Assembly (NCBI GenBank): GCA_002747255.1
Contig: PDUC01000028.1
Location: 1-64,000 of the forward strand
Direction: 5' to 3'
Length of the DNA stretch: 64,000 nucleotides
Origin: Acidobacteriota bacterium
GTDB taxonomy: Bacteria; Acidobacteriota; Holophagae; Acanthopleuribacterales; Acanthopleuribacteraceae
The position numbers and the translations under genes were made by a program. The notes below the pieces were generated by a model. That model worked only from the letters and a program-made list of their open reading frames with translations. It did no database searches and was not told the DNA's origin. Of the stretch, positions 26,190 through 35,907 are shown one piece after another (position 1 is the stretch's first letter; every line of letters starts with the position of its first letter).

Positions 26190-27776
26190 TCAGCTCAATA
26201 CGAAAGTCGTTTTCCCTGACTCTGAAAGTTGTTCCGATGATCCAAGCCGATATTGACCGGGTTGCAGCTGCAGGGTCACAGTGGTTCCCGCGCCAAAATT
26301 GGATACAAGGTCAATGCTGAATCCGTGGGCATCGACAATTTTTCGACATATACTCAAACCCAGACCGGAGCCCTTCTCGCCTTCGGTTCCCAGGGATGAA
26401 AGAACGAAATCGGAAGAAAAGGCATCTTTTAAGGCTCTTTGACTCATACCAACACCATTATCGGCAATGGTGATGGCCAATCCCTGCCGGGAAAGCGTTG
26501 TCTGGATTTCAACCTTGCCGCCCCGCGATGTAAATTTTATGGCATTGCTGATCAGATTGTTGAGTAACTGGGAGAAAAGAACCCGATCGACTCGAATTAA
26601 GAGCGCATCGTGGATAGAGTAAACAAGTGTTATCTCTTTTTTGGCCATTCGATTCTGATAGACATAACCGCTCTTGCAGAGAACCTCCTTTGCGGAATAC
26701 CAATCCAGATCCAGTTGAAAGCACCCAAGTTCCAGATTAGACCAATTAAATATTTTCTGATTGTAAGCTAATACGCCTTCAAGTTCGGACAATCCGCGTT
26801 TCAGATAACCTTTAGAGGTGAGAGTGTCTCTCCTCTTTGGAAGTACCCCGCTGATCATACACTGCAAGAGCATGACAACCGAGCTGATGGGTGCCTTTAG
26901 GTCGTGCGTAATGATGGAGACAAATTTATTTTTGAAGGTAATTGCATGTTTTAACGCGTTCTGGGTTCGGATCATCTGCTCGAAATCAAGGGATTTATTG
27001 CGCGCTTTCTGAACAAGATCATGATAGTTCATACTTCCACTGTCGGCTGGTCCCAGCAACAGTAGTTTCACACCGTAAGATTCCGTAGCCAATGCGTTGA
27101 ACTGATACTCATTCCCGTTTCTGCAGGTCTCGGTCCATAAATCCGAAATGAGCAGCTTTTGTTCCCGCTCTCCTGTCCACAAGCTATGGGCTTCTTTCAT
27201 GAAAATATCAAGAAAAGGGTGCAGTTTCACCAGATCATATTCGTCTTGATTGAGATCCTGGTAGCACAATACAGGTTTGGACCAGGCTGCCTGTTCTCCC
27301 AACAGTCGAAACTTTGAACCCTCTATCCATTCAAAACACGTATAACCCAGCCTGTTGACAAGAAGAATGTCGCTGGTTTGATGTCCAGAGTCAAATACTT
27401 TGGAGCTGGCTTCAAGCTGCATCGCGTTGTAACTCTGTAAGAGGTCCCTGTATACAGCCACTTTCGCTGTCGACTCCAGAAAAACAAGCCACCCAATTGG
27501 TCCCTCAAAAAAAATGTGAACATCAAAGAAGTGCCTGTTTTTCAGCTCCATATTTGGAAGTGAAACGATGTCTTCCTTAAAAGGGAAATAGTGTTCAAGC
27601 GCTTCAAAACAATCACTGACATAAGACCCTTTGTTAATCTGAATACGCGTGTTTTGTTCTATATTCTTTTGATCCAGTACCTTGCCATCCCGATTAATCT
27701 TGACAAAAGACGGTGGAAATATTTTCAATTCCTTTTTTAAATAATTGGCTACAACATGGGGAAGTGGATGTGTCAT
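26190..27776 (-). CDS. Sensor histidine kinase with an unrecognised N-terminal sensor
   Basis: A 528-residue protein. The N-terminal 285 residues look soluble and match no domain I know. The kinase core follows: H-box FVSIITHDLKAPISS, N-box LLNNLISNAIKFTS, G1 IADNGVGMS and G2 GEKGSGLGLSICRK. No membrane span is apparent, so it should sense a cytosolic signal. No receiver is attached or adjacent, so the partner response regulator lies elsewhere. Start ATG 27776 has AGGA seven bases upstream. It follows the 60-residue membrane protein by 35 bases, at the end of a four-gene run. Confidence 0.9.
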   Translation of the reverse strand: MTHPLPHVVANYLKKELKIFPPSFVKINRDGKVLDQKNIEQNTRIQINKGSYVSDCFEALEHYFPFKEDIVSLPNMELKNRHFFDVHIFFEGPIGWLVFLESTAKVAVYRDLLQSYNAMQLEASSKVFDSGHQTSDILLVNRLGYTCFEWIEGSKFRLLGEQAAWSKPVLCYQDLNQDEYDLVKLHPFLDIFMKEAHSLWTGEREQKLLISDLWTETCRNGNEYQFNALATESYGVKLLLLGPADSGSMNYHDLVQKARNKSLDFEQMIRTQNALKHAITFKNKFVSIITHDLKAPISSVVMLLQCMISGVLPKRRDTLTSKGYLKRGLSELEGVLAYNQKIFNWSNLELGCFQLDLDWYSAKEVLCKSGYVYQNRMAKKEITLVYSIHDALLIRVDRVLFSQLLNNLISNAIKFTSRGGKVEIQTTLSRQGLAITIADNGVGMSQRALKDAFSSDFVLSSLGTEGEKGSGLGLSICRKIVDAHGFSIDLVSNFGAGTTVTLQLQPGQYRLGSSEQLSESGKTTFVLS

Positions 27777-27811
27777 ATTTTTATCCTTGCACGGTTTTAG
27801 GCTCTGATTCT

Positions 27812-27994
27812 TTATGTTTTTCTGGACCAAGTGAGAATAGAAGTTATGATGGAAAAAACAACAAATCCGACGGCAAACACGATTTTAAAGGTCTCTTTAT
27901 CGAGCTGCTTCATAAGGACCGCGGCAAACAGACCCGCTGCCAAAACCATCCAGATAACTGAAAACACAAGTACAAACTTCGTCTTTCCATCCAT
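27812..27994 (-). CDS. Small two-span membrane protein
   Basis: A 60-residue protein with two hydrophobic segments (about residues 6-26 and 37-55) and basic ends. Its ATG overlaps the stop of the nuclease-like gene by one base (TAATG), and GGAGGG lies nine bases upstream, so it is a real coupled gene. It sits between the nuclease-like gene and the histidine kinase and could be a membrane partner of either. Family not recognised. Confidence 0.7.
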   Translation of the reverse strand: MDGKTKFVLVFSVIWMVLAAGLFAAVLMKQLDKETFKIVFAVGFVVFSIITSILTWSRKT

Positions 27995-28788
27995 TAGACA
28001 CCCTCCATCTGCTTTTGTTGACTCTGTTGATAATCCGCCAACATGGACTGAAGCTCTTTGGCAAAATGGTCACAACGAAAAATCCTGTAGTTTCCGTTGG
28101 GAACATGAAACCAGGCAAGATAGCTGTTCCCCAGTCTCAAATCCGTATTTTTTTCGATGATGTATTTGTAGAGACTGAGCTGAAGCGAATACAGATTGTA
28201 TTCGCATTCATCCAGGTGAGCCACCGGGCCCAGCATTTTTTTCTGATAGGGCGATGATCTGGATATGGCTTTATTGGTCTTCCAGTCCCAGAGTTCCAGC
28301 TGTCCGCTCTTTTTGTTGAAGTAGAGTTGATCCACCATTCCGCAAATACCCAGATCGGCATCGCCCACAACCCATTCCGATCGAACGGGCACCAAATTTC
28401 GGGATGAATCCAAATAAAACTGCTTGAACATTTTCTGCAGTTCCAGTAACTCCTCGACAATGGAAGCGTCTCCAAACGTCTGTTCCATTTCTTCACGAGA
28501 ATGAGGGTACTCTTTATTGGCCAGATAGTTTTCAGCAAAACGGTGAAAGTGGATACCCTTTGCGCAGGCAATCTCTTTTTTCAAATCCCACTCATCCAGT
28601 ATTTGCTGAGCAGAGACGCCCTTTTTTTGAGCGCACCTCAGAGAATGGCCCTCCCTGTCAAAGACTTGCTTGTAAAGGCCGATGAAGGTGGTCACTGAAA
28701 TCATTTCCCTGTTGTCAATGAGATAGCGATGACCTTCATCCAGATACCTTATGTGGTTAAATTTATTGAGTTCTAAATACGTATTCAC
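27994..28788 (-). CDS. PD-(D/E)XK nuclease-family protein
   Basis: A 264-residue protein with the RecB/Cas4-like nuclease pattern. A histidine in KGIHFHRFAENYL (about residue 79) is followed by GMVDQLYF (the Asp), ELWDWKTNKA (the D/E-X-K pair, about residues 170-178) and YSLQLSLYKYI (the QxxxY element). Such domains cut DNA with magnesium. No helicase domain is attached, so it is a stand-alone nuclease. It overlaps the lysine-ketoglutarate reductase-like gene by four bases upstream and the small membrane protein downstream. Its biological target is not evident. Confidence 0.82.
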   Translation of the reverse strand: MNTYLELNKFNHIRYLDEGHRYLIDNREMISVTTFIGLYKQVFDREGHSLRCAQKKGVSAQQILDEWDLKKEIACAKGIHFHRFAENYLANKEYPHSREEMEQTFGDASIVEELLELQKMFKQFYLDSSRNLVPVRSEWVVGDADLGICGMVDQLYFNKKSGQLELWDWKTNKAISRSSPYQKKMLGPVAHLDECEYNLYSLQLSLYKYIIEKNTDLRLGNSYLAWFHVPNGNYRIFRCDHFAKELQSMLADYQQSQQKQMEGV

Positions 28789-30083
28789 AGGAATTCTTTC
28801 AGGTACTGATAATCGGGAGTCAACTCACCTTTGTGGACGATGATGGCCGTCTTGATTGGTCGTGGTAAATCGAGTTGATCGAAATCCTGACTCCAATCCA
28901 CAGTGGCCATGGCGGGAATGAAGGGTTTGAGAGCGTCACAGAACGATTCGGAACTCTCTCTGGATATTTCACAGGGCAGGTTGTCCACAGCGAGGATCAC
29001 CGGACCTTTACCTTCCACCCCGGGAATGTAGATATCTTGCAGGGGGTCGTAGACATAAGCTGGATTGTCCGAGTGAGTTGCCTTGTAGCTGCATTCAATG
29101 GCTCCGCCGATGTCAATACTTATATCGGCGATGACTTCAGGACCATGCTGCCCTTTTTTGTATAAATCCTTCAGCAATTTCTTGGTCACCAGTCTGGGAT
29201 ACTGTTCAGACCAGTAAATAGCGTTTATCAGCACAGAGAGATGTGGAACATACATTTCAAATTTGGACTGAAAAAGCTCGGGCTTGTCGTAATAAGTCTG
29301 TAACTCAAAGGGCGAACCGTCTATTCTCTCCGCCATGTGCTCCTCTTTGAAGACCACCTTGTAGACACAGTACTGTCGGCCCACCTGCTTGTTTCTCAGA
29401 CTCAAACACTCTTCGGGTGTGATTTCAACGACAGGCAGTAAATCCAGAATCTCCTGAGCCCCCTTGGAAACGTTTCCATAGCCGGCTATTCCGAATATGA
29501 CGGTATTGAGTATGCCGTTTTCTTTGATGTCCTGGGCCAATTTGGCGATTTCACCCTTGGCCTCTTCAAGCGTGTTGTATTCATATGCCATTTTCACTTT
29601 TCGAAATCGGCATTTCTCACCTAAAGCAACGTGACGCTTGCCAATGAGGTGAAGCGAATCAATCATGCCGGCATATCCGGCGTGAGCGCCAAAAAACACC
29701 AGACGCCGATCCCTGTCATCGACAATTCGTTCATAATCCAGAAGTGTTGACTTACTGTCCAGGATTCTCTGTAACAGCGGCATGGTGTAAGCCTGACCTT
29801 TAATGGTGTGTGAAAAGAACGCGTAGACCTTCTTGTCCTGTATCAGTTTGACGGGTATCTCTTTTACCGCAAAGATCATATCGCAGTCACTCAGGTCTTC
29901 TACAACTTCAATACCTCTGTTTTTGAAATCCTCATCGGGAAAAATTCTGATGGGAGAGGTTTGCACGACAAAAGACAGTCCATGTTCCCTTTGAAACTCT
30001 TCCATGGCTTCCGGCGTAAGAGGAACCCTCTTTTCCCATTTATTCTTGTCCTCTCTCCTTATCCCTATTTTGATCCTTTTCAT
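28785..30083 (-). CDS. Lysine-ketoglutarate reductase / saccharopine-dehydrogenase-family protein
   Basis: A 432-residue protein whose N-terminal half, KIGIRREDKNKWEKRVPLTP, and FFGAHAGYAGMIDSLHLIG are hallmarks of the lysine-2-oxoglutarate reductase domain of animal and plant AASS enzymes, related to alanine dehydrogenase. An NAD(P)-binding stretch is at IFGIAGYGNVSKGAQEIL. It would condense lysine with 2-oxoglutarate to saccharopine. No saccharopine-cleaving partner is adjacent, so the pathway must be completed elsewhere. ATG 30083 has GGAGAGG upstream and is preferred over one 13 codons earlier. First gene of the run that continues into the nuclease. Confidence 0.85.
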   Translation of the reverse strand: MKRIKIGIRREDKNKWEKRVPLTPEAMEEFQREHGLSFVVQTSPIRIFPDEDFKNRGIEVVEDLSDCDMIFAVKEIPVKLIQDKKVYAFFSHTIKGQAYTMPLLQRILDSKSTLLDYERIVDDRDRRLVFFGAHAGYAGMIDSLHLIGKRHVALGEKCRFRKVKMAYEYNTLEEAKGEIAKLAQDIKENGILNTVIFGIAGYGNVSKGAQEILDLLPVVEITPEECLSLRNKQVGRQYCVYKVVFKEEHMAERIDGSPFELQTYYDKPELFQSKFEMYVPHLSVLINAIYWSEQYPRLVTKKLLKDLYKKGQHGPEVIADISIDIGGAIECSYKATHSDNPAYVYDPLQDIYIPGVEGKGPVILAVDNLPCEISRESSESFCDALKPFIPAMATVDWSQDFDQLDLPRPIKTAIIVHKGELTPDYQYLKEFL

Positions 30084-30410
30084 TTTGCCTCTCCTTTTCA
30101 CGTTTAGTTTCAATAGCTCCAATAATGGATACGGGCTTTTTAGTCTTACCCTGACTGAGCTATTTTACGGCCCGGTTCCCGTGGTTCTCAAAGGGGAAAC
30201 AGGGCCTGGATTCTGCTGGTAATCGAGAAGAGTTCTGTTGCATCTTGTAACATAGCCGCAGTCTCCAGCTCTTCTATCTATTTTGCAGACCGTGTAGGCA
30301 CTTACTGTGCCAAAAGAGGATCCTACCACAAAACAGAGTTGAGTTTAACCCCCGCTTTGTTTATGATCATCATCTCATCTCAGAAAGAGATCAAAACAGA
30401 GGTTCGCACA
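30084..30410. promoter_or_regulatory. Divergent promoter region upstream of ttcA
   Basis: This gap separates the leftward lysine-ketoglutarate-reductase-like gene from ttcA. It contains an imperfect hairpin (30169-30180 with 30193-30206, 12-base loop) that could lie in the leader of either transcript. No clear promoter hexamers were identified. Confidence 0.35.
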
Positions 30411-31187
30411 TTGGATAAAAGAGCAGCAAAACTCGAAAAACGCTTACGCCACCTGACAGGTAAAGCCATTCACGATTTCAACCTTATTGAAGAAGGAGAT
30501 CGAATCATGGTCTGCGTTTCAGGCGGCAAGGATTCTTTCGTCATGCTGGACATGCTTCTCCAATTACAAAAAATAGCGCCTGTTTGCTTCGATCTTCTTG
30601 CAGTCAACCTGGACCAGAAGCAGCCGGGTTTTCCAGGTCATGTTCTTCCAGAGTACTTTCGTGCCAGGGGCATCCCGCATCACATTGTAGAAGAAGACAC
30701 CTTTTCCATTGTCAGAGAGAAAATACCCGACGGGAAAACCATTTGTTCGCTCTGCTCTCGGCTGAGAAGAGGTATTCTCTACACAACTGCCCGCCAAAAA
30801 GGCTGCAACAAGCTGGCTCTGGGACACCATCGGGATGATCTCATCGAGACGTTTATGCTCAATTTCTTGTACAACGGTATTCTGAAAACCATGCCGCCAA
30901 AGCTCAAAAACGACAAAGGCGATCTGGTTCTCATCCGACCTCTGGCACTGGTTCCAGAAAAAATCATCGCAAATTACGCCCAATACATCGAATACCCCAT
31001 TATTCCAGCCGGTCTCTGCGGCAATCAGGAACATTTCAAACGCAAAGAGGTCAAGGCGATGCTGAGTCATTGGGAAGCGGAGAAACACGACAGCATGTTC
31101 GCCGCTCTCCAGAATATTGCGCCCTCCCATATGCTGGACAGAAACCTCTTTTCCTTTCAACACCTCAAGCGCAAAGATCCTACCTGA
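30411..31187 (+). CDS. ttcA: tRNA 2-thiocytidine biosynthesis protein TtcA
   Basis: About 258 residues from the preferred start. Shown: the PP-loop SGGKDS (ATP pyrophosphatase), [10 protein letters not shown] with the two cysteines that hold the [4Fe-4S] cluster, LGHHRDD and the late CGNQ. The enzyme inserts sulfur at C2 of cytidine-32 in certain tRNAs. Start is uncertain: TTG 30411 has GAGG eight bases upstream and gives an N-terminus like that of other TtcA proteins; an ATG at 30363 and a TTG at 30339 have no good site. Stand-alone gene. Confidence 0.93.
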   Translation: MDKRAAKLEKRLRHLTGKAIHDFNLIEEGDRIMVCVSGGKDSFVMLDMLLQLQKIAPVCFDLLAVNLDQKQPGFPGHVLPEYFRARGIPHHIVEEDTFSIVREKIPDGKTICSLCSRLRRGILYTTARQKGCNKLALGHHRDDLIETFMLNFLYNGILKTMPPKLKNDKGDLVLIRPLALVPEKIIANYAQYIEYPIIPAGLCGNQEHFKRKEVKAMLSHWEAEKHDSMFAALQNIAPSHMLDRNLFSFQHLKRKDPT

Positions 31188-31339
31188 GACAGCTTTTTCC
31201 AACCACATGGAGATTGCACTTGTTGCCTGGAGCTTCTTTCCGTGTTTTAATGAAAAGAAGAGGTTGTTTCAATTTGAACAATCACAGCGAATTCCGCTTC
31301 TGAACCCAATCGCATCTATCCACAAAGGCTGCCCGATCA

Positions 31340-31954
31340 ATGAACACCAAAAAGTTACAAAAGAAAGAAGCCAAGCGGCAACTCATTCTGGAGGCCGCCA
31401 TTCGCGTTTTTGCAAGACACGGCTTTACAAAAACCTCCGTGTCTCAAGTCGCTCGTGAGGCCAACGTGGCCGATGGAACAATCTATCTCTATTTTGCCAA
31501 TAAAAACGAGCTGCTCACTTCCATTTTCGACGAAGCCATGTCCTTTTTCATCGCTCAGGCAACCGAATCGCTCAACGACCTCAACTCCGCACCGGAAAAA
31601 TTGAGAAAACTGGCCACGCTTCATTTGAGGAACCTGGGCGAAAACGAAGATATTGCCACGGTCTTTCAAGTGGAATTGAGGCACAGCATTCGAATTATGA
31701 AGCATTTCTCCCAGACGACGCTGAGAGCTTATCTGAGACTCATGGAGGAAATTATCTTGCTTGGGCAGAAGGAAGGCAGCATCAGACGAGAACTGGATCC
31801 CAAAATTCTCGTAAAAGTCTTTTTCGGAGCCCTTGATGAAATGACTACCAACTGGATCTTGCGAAAGAGGGATTACCAATTAAAGGAAATGGTTGAGCCT
31901 GTATTGGACATCCTGCTCAATGGCATTGTTCCAGCCGAGGAAACTCCTTCATGA
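31340..31954 (+). CDS. TetR-family transcriptional regulator
   Basis: A 204-residue TetR/AcrR regulator. The N-terminal helix-turn-helix (about residues 10-56) includes AAIRVFARHGFTKTSVSQVA and NVADGTIYLYFANKNEL. The C-terminal ligand domain resembles that of FadR/YsiA-like acyl-CoA-sensing members. Its TGA overlaps the ATG of the next gene, so it may regulate its own operon. Ligand unknown. Confidence 0.92.
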   Translation: MNTKKLQKKEAKRQLILEAAIRVFARHGFTKTSVSQVAREANVADGTIYLYFANKNELLTSIFDEAMSFFIAQATESLNDLNSAPEKLRKLATLHLRNLGENEDIATVFQVELRHSIRIMKHFSQTTLRAYLRLMEEIILLGQKEGSIRRELDPKILVKVFFGALDEMTTNWILRKRDYQLKEMVEPVLDILLNGIVPAEETPS

Positions 31955-32406
31955 CGCTATTGAGTATTTTATCCATATCCATTCTATCCAGTGTCTTTAC
32001 AGTAGTTTTTTTGCTAGTCCTCTACAGGTTTGTGCTGCATGCCTATCTCATGAAAAAGTTCGACGCGGAAGTAGAAGCGATGAAACTGGACTTTGAAAAA
32101 GGGTTGCTGGAAACAGGAGAGGAACTACTGCCCTCTTTTCGTTCTGAATTGGCGGAGGCCTTTGCCCTGGAAGTTGAAGAGTTTTTGCCAGAGTTCAGGA
32201 AAGAAGTCTCGGAAGGCTTTAAGGAAGCAGGCGAGGAATTGCTGCCGGACTACAGACGAGAAGTGGAAGAAGCCTTTGAAGCGGCCCTCATAAAGACACT
32301 GAGTGGAAAAATCGTGGAAAAAACAGCAGTCAAAGTGGCTCAAACAGGTACATCCATTGTGGGAACAGGTCTGGAAATGCTTTTCGGGAAAAGACCGCCC
32401 AGGTAA
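31951..32406 (+). CDS. Membrane-anchored protein with three 19-residue amphipathic repeats
   Basis: A 151-residue protein. It has one N-terminal membrane span (about residues 5-30), then a very acidic helical region holding three tandem units of 19 residues. These begin LPSFRSELAEAF, LPEFRKEVSEGF and LPDYRREVEEAF, at about residues 60, 79 and 98. A short basic tail ends in KRPPR. The repeats should form an amphipathic helix or coiled coil on the cytoplasmic side. I know no family with this pattern. ATGA overlap with the TetR gene marks a two-gene operon. Confidence 0.75.
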   Translation: MTLLSILSISILSSVFTVVFLLVLYRFVLHAYLMKKFDAEVEAMKLDFEKGLLETGEELLPSFRSELAEAFALEVEEFLPEFRKEVSEGFKEAGEELLPDYRREVEEAFEAALIKTLSGKIVEKTAVKVAQTGTSIVGTGLEMLFGKRPPR

Positions 32407-32506
32407 ATGTTCACGGTCTGCAAAAGCTCCTGTCGGCTCTTGAAAACGCGATAACAACGATATCTCCAAAGTGATTGAAACGCAAACCTTCAAACAGATG
32501 CGCGGC

Positions 32507-34516
32507 TCATCGATCGAAACCCTGCCAGTCAGTCTCCTCCTCTTCACCATGATAGGTTTCAAAATGATTGAAGGCTTCATGCCGGAGTGTTGCCTTTGAT
32601 GTCAAACCTTGCTGAGCCCGTATGGAACTCGTGAAGAGCCCGCCTAAAAAGCTGAACACGACAATGACCATCGTGGAAACCACAAAATCCTCACTGTGTT
32701 GAGCAATGAACTGATCTATATTCAGCATTTGTTTCCAGGATCCGTCAAATGCTTCAAACGCGGCAAGAGACCAGATGGTTATGCCTGTCAACAGACCCGC
32801 CAGAATACCGCGTAAACTACCTCTGATAAAGAGTCCAACTGTCAATCCTCCCAAGACCCATATGAAAAGAGGAACCCACTCGTGCCGATATGTCCAATCG
32901 CTGTGCGGTTGTATGGCGGATACAAGAATGCCATCAACCACAGAACTATCCCGACTCAATGTGAAATAGTTAAAGAGGAAAATTGAACCAACAATGAAAA
33001 TGAAAGCAACTGGCATGGCGAGGAGCAATCGTCTCATATACCATAAGACAAGCGCGGCAAGAACGAGCAAAAGAACAAGGAGAACCATAGCGAACAAACC
33101 AAGCAGCGCGAGCACAACAGGATTCCAGTCTTTGACTTGGTCAACGAGTCCTTTTTCGACTGTAGTTTTTGCGCTTTCTTCCACACCGGGTTTGGTTCTG
33201 TCTATTTTTAGTTTCAGTGGATAAGCGTGTTGGCGTTCACCAACTTGAAATAACAGGGTCAATGTCTCTGGAAGAAGCTCTTCACGCTCAGGATCTGTTG
33301 CGTGCAGCGTGAAGTGAATGAACCCATCTTCCGTCACGTTGCGATTGTCCAACTGAATTTCAAGAAAAGGCAATTCACTTTCATTTTCTATAGTGACATG
33401 GACAGGAACAAGGCCGGTTTCATGCACCTGGGGGCAGTTTACTTTTACACGTATAGCCGTTGAGCCTGGAACACTGAACTGCTTTTTATCCACGATCTCC
33501 ACTTCGCAAAGGTCTTCTGTTTCAGTGAAACGACCGAGGGTGAAATTTTTGGAACGTCTGACTTGACCTGAGCCTCCTGGTTCCAGCTTAAGTCGATACA
33601 TACCCAATTCGTCCGCGACAACCCGCTCTTCAAAGCCAGTGGCCCGGACCGTAGCTCCCGCGACAGGTTGGTTGTGGTTATCAGACACCAGCCCTTGAAT
33701 AAGGATCTCTGAAGGCCTTCCCTTTTCAAGGGGAACGGTAACCTTTCTGTCTCCAAACCCCGGTGCGGTTACCTGCAGTTCTATCTGATAGCCTGCCGAC
33801 CCGGTATGGAGTGAGGGGAAGCTCTTCAAACAGGGAATGAGATGCCGCTTCTCAGCGGGATATTGCTTCACCAAATGTCCGTTTTTATCCCATTCTTTCC
33901 AAACATAATTTGAAACCGCCCCATCGTCCGCATGGCAATGCAGAATGACGCGTTTTTTCTGAGCATTCTCGTGCCAGAGTGTTTCAATGCCCCTCTTGCT
34001 GGATTGCCTGGAGCCTTCAGTATAAACCCATTCAACCCTTTGTTTTATCTGACCGTTGGGCCACCATGTCTCTTCAAGACCGTGTTTCTTTCCGTTTATA
34101 AAATGGCTTTTTGAAACCAGTTGACCACTTTCGAGCCACTTTCTGGTTACACCGTGTTTCTTTCCGTGAGCATAATGGCTGCTCTCTATCCTGGCACCGC
34201 TTGAAGCATAGCGGGTCTCAGCTGTTTTCTCTCCGTTCTCATAAACTGTTTCCGTCTTTTGAGAAGAACGATCAAGCCTGGTCCAAAGACCAATTCGTCT
34301 GCCAAAATCATAATCACCCGACTCAATTAACACTCCCGACTGATTGTATCTTTGATAGGAACCATGGTGTTTCAGCTTGGAGTCCATTTGAATGACAAAG
34401 TACCGCTCCTGTATTTGCCCGTCGGGAAACCTGTAGACTACCTCTTTAACCTGTTGAGCAAATGATACAGGGAAGAGGCCGCCAAAAATCACCCACAAAA
34501 TTAGTGTTTTTCTCAT
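32507..34516 (-). CDS. Exported MORN-like repeat protein with multi-span C-terminus
   Basis: A 669-residue protein with signal peptide (residues 1-20). About eight MORN-variant repeats follow (residues 25-220; e.g. GKKHGVTRKWLESGQ, GKKHGLEETWWPNGQ), of the kind found in YwqK-type proteins. A carboxypeptidase-regulatory-like beta domain comes next (about 265-330, VSDNHNQPVAGATVRATG), then another beta region, and at the C-terminus about five membrane spans (475-635). The repeats should face the periplasm. I know no described protein with this full order. Function unknown; same strand as the methyltransferase 78 bases upstream. Confidence 0.8.
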   Translation of the reverse strand: MRKTLILWVIFGGLFPVSFAQQVKEVVYRFPDGQIQERYFVIQMDSKLKHHGSYQRYNQSGVLIESGDYDFGRRIGLWTRLDRSSQKTETVYENGEKTAETRYASSGARIESSHYAHGKKHGVTRKWLESGQLVSKSHFINGKKHGLEETWWPNGQIKQRVEWVYTEGSRQSSKRGIETLWHENAQKKRVILHCHADDGAVSNYVWKEWDKNGHLVKQYPAEKRHLIPCLKSFPSLHTGSAGYQIELQVTAPGFGDRKVTVPLEKGRPSEILIQGLVSDNHNQPVAGATVRATGFEERVVADELGMYRLKLEPGGSGQVRRSKNFTLGRFTETEDLCEVEIVDKKQFSVPGSTAIRVKVNCPQVHETGLVPVHVTIENESELPFLEIQLDNRNVTEDGFIHFTLHATDPEREELLPETLTLLFQVGERQHAYPLKLKIDRTKPGVEESAKTTVEKGLVDQVKDWNPVVLALLGLFAMVLLVLLLVLAALVLWYMRRLLLAMPVAFIFIVGSIFLFNYFTLSRDSSVVDGILVSAIQPHSDWTYRHEWVPLFIWVLGGLTVGLFIRGSLRGILAGLLTGITIWSLAAFEAFDGSWKQMLNIDQFIAQHSEDFVVSTMVIVVFSFLGGLFTSSIRAQQGLTSKATLRHEAFNHFETYHGEEEETDWQGFDR

Positions 34517-34594
34517 TCATGCACCCTGTTCATCATCATTCTTCCCGAAGTGAGAAATACAGCGGTGCCCTGGTTACCGACAAGGGAACCCACC

Positions 34595-35419
34595 TCAGGC
34601 CTGGGAAGACCATCTTGAAAAAACACCGCTGGGCAGCGGCATCCGTTCTGATGCGGTCACCATTTCACCGGTTTCAATGGAATCCATGTTGAAAACCTGA
34701 CGCATCATCTGGGACAGAACCAGCCCTGAAAACCCGGGAGAATGACAGCTGAGCAGCATAAATTGAAGATTGGGAGTCAGTTTTTTCAGGGATTTCAACA
34801 ACTCCAGCAAATTGTCTTCAATTTTCCACGTTTCACCCTGATTGCCCCGTCCATAAGTGGGCGGATCTAAAATCAAACCCTGATAGTTTCTGCCTCTTCT
34901 GATTTCTCTTTTCACAAATTTCACCACATCGTCCACAATCCAGCGAACGGGTTTTTGGCTCAAGTTGTTGAGCTCGGCATTCTCCCTTGCCCAGCTCACC
35001 ACGCCCTTGCTGGCATCCAGGTGGGTTACCCGGGCACCGGCCTGAGCGCAAGCCAAAGTGGAACCGCCTGTGTAGGCAAAGAGATTGAGAACCTCCAGCT
35101 CTCCCCTTTCCGAAATTACCTTCTTCAGCCAGGACCAATTGTCTGCCTGTTCCGGAAAGAGCCCGATGTGACCAAAAGGTGTGAGTTTGGCCTTAAATTG
35201 AAAACCGCCCCATTCCACGATCCAGCTTGATGGGAGTTTGCGATGGAAATCCCAGTATCCGCCGCCTTTTTTCGACCTGACATGAGTGGCATCCACGGTC
35301 TGCCATACCTCTTTCGACAGAGAACAATCCCAGAAAGCCTGAGCGGCTTGCCGTCGAACGCGAAATCCCGCTATTTGTTCTAGTTTCTCTCCATTCCCGG
35401 AATCGAGTAATCGATACAT
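34595..35419 (-). CDS. Class I SAM-dependent methyltransferase, RlmI/RlmK-like
   Basis: A 274-residue methyltransferase. NLFAYTGGSTLACAQAGA (motif I), THLDASKGVVSWARENAELN (motif II/III) and LDPPTYGRG (motif IV, the N/D-P-P-F/Y type of base methylases) match the Methyltrans_SAM group to which 23S rRNA cytosine methylases RlmI and RlmKL belong. No PUA domain is attached, so the substrate may differ. GGGGAG lies upstream of TTG 35422 and ATG 35419; ATG is listed. Confidence 0.87.
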   Translation of the reverse strand: MYRLLDSGNGEKLEQIAGFRVRRQAAQAFWDCSLSKEVWQTVDATHVRSKKGGGYWDFHRKLPSSWIVEWGGFQFKAKLTPFGHIGLFPEQADNWSWLKKVISERGELEVLNLFAYTGGSTLACAQAGARVTHLDASKGVVSWARENAELNNLSQKPVRWIVDDVVKFVKREIRRGRNYQGLILDPPTYGRGNQGETWKIEDNLLELLKSLKKLTPNLQFMLLSCHSPGFSGLVLSQMMRQVFNMDSIETGEMVTASERMPLPSGVFSRWSSQA

Positions 35420-35907
35420 CAAAGGTAACTCCCCTTCCCAAACCCAATCTGTTTAGAGTGGATACAGAGAAGTATCGCGATAACTGAGGACCGTTACAAA
35501 CGAGCCGTAACACCTCATCCTAGCCCAAAACACGCTCCTCGACAATGCCACTTTGCTTTTTCGGCAGATCAGCACAGAGGAAAATATGAGCCATTAGTCA
35601 AGACAAAGCATTGCAGATACGATCCCGCTAAGCTAAGATCTGCTTGGAAAAGGTGGTCTACGCTTTTCACGGTGTTCCTACAGCCAATAATCCTCAATCG
35701 GGCAGTTTAGCCACGGCGAAAGCTGCGGTGCTGTTGAAAATGCCGGTGGTTCAGTTCAATTATTGGGAATCACAACCCTCTCGGGAATGAACCACAGGCA
35801 CTACCAACATCAACAGGTTCCATCAGAAACTCGCATGTGGTTTTTTAACTGACAGACTTGGGATGACTGCTTTAAAACGCGATTCTTTAACAATCAGAGG
35901 TAATAAT
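35420..35907. other. Intergenic region with a short orphan open frame
   Basis: About 490 bases between divergent genes, where promoters for both must lie. A 48-codon frame (35644-35790, TTG start) reads with protein-like composition (KVVYAFHGVPTANN) but has no ribosome binding site. It could be the remnant of a lost gene or chance. Confidence 0.35.
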
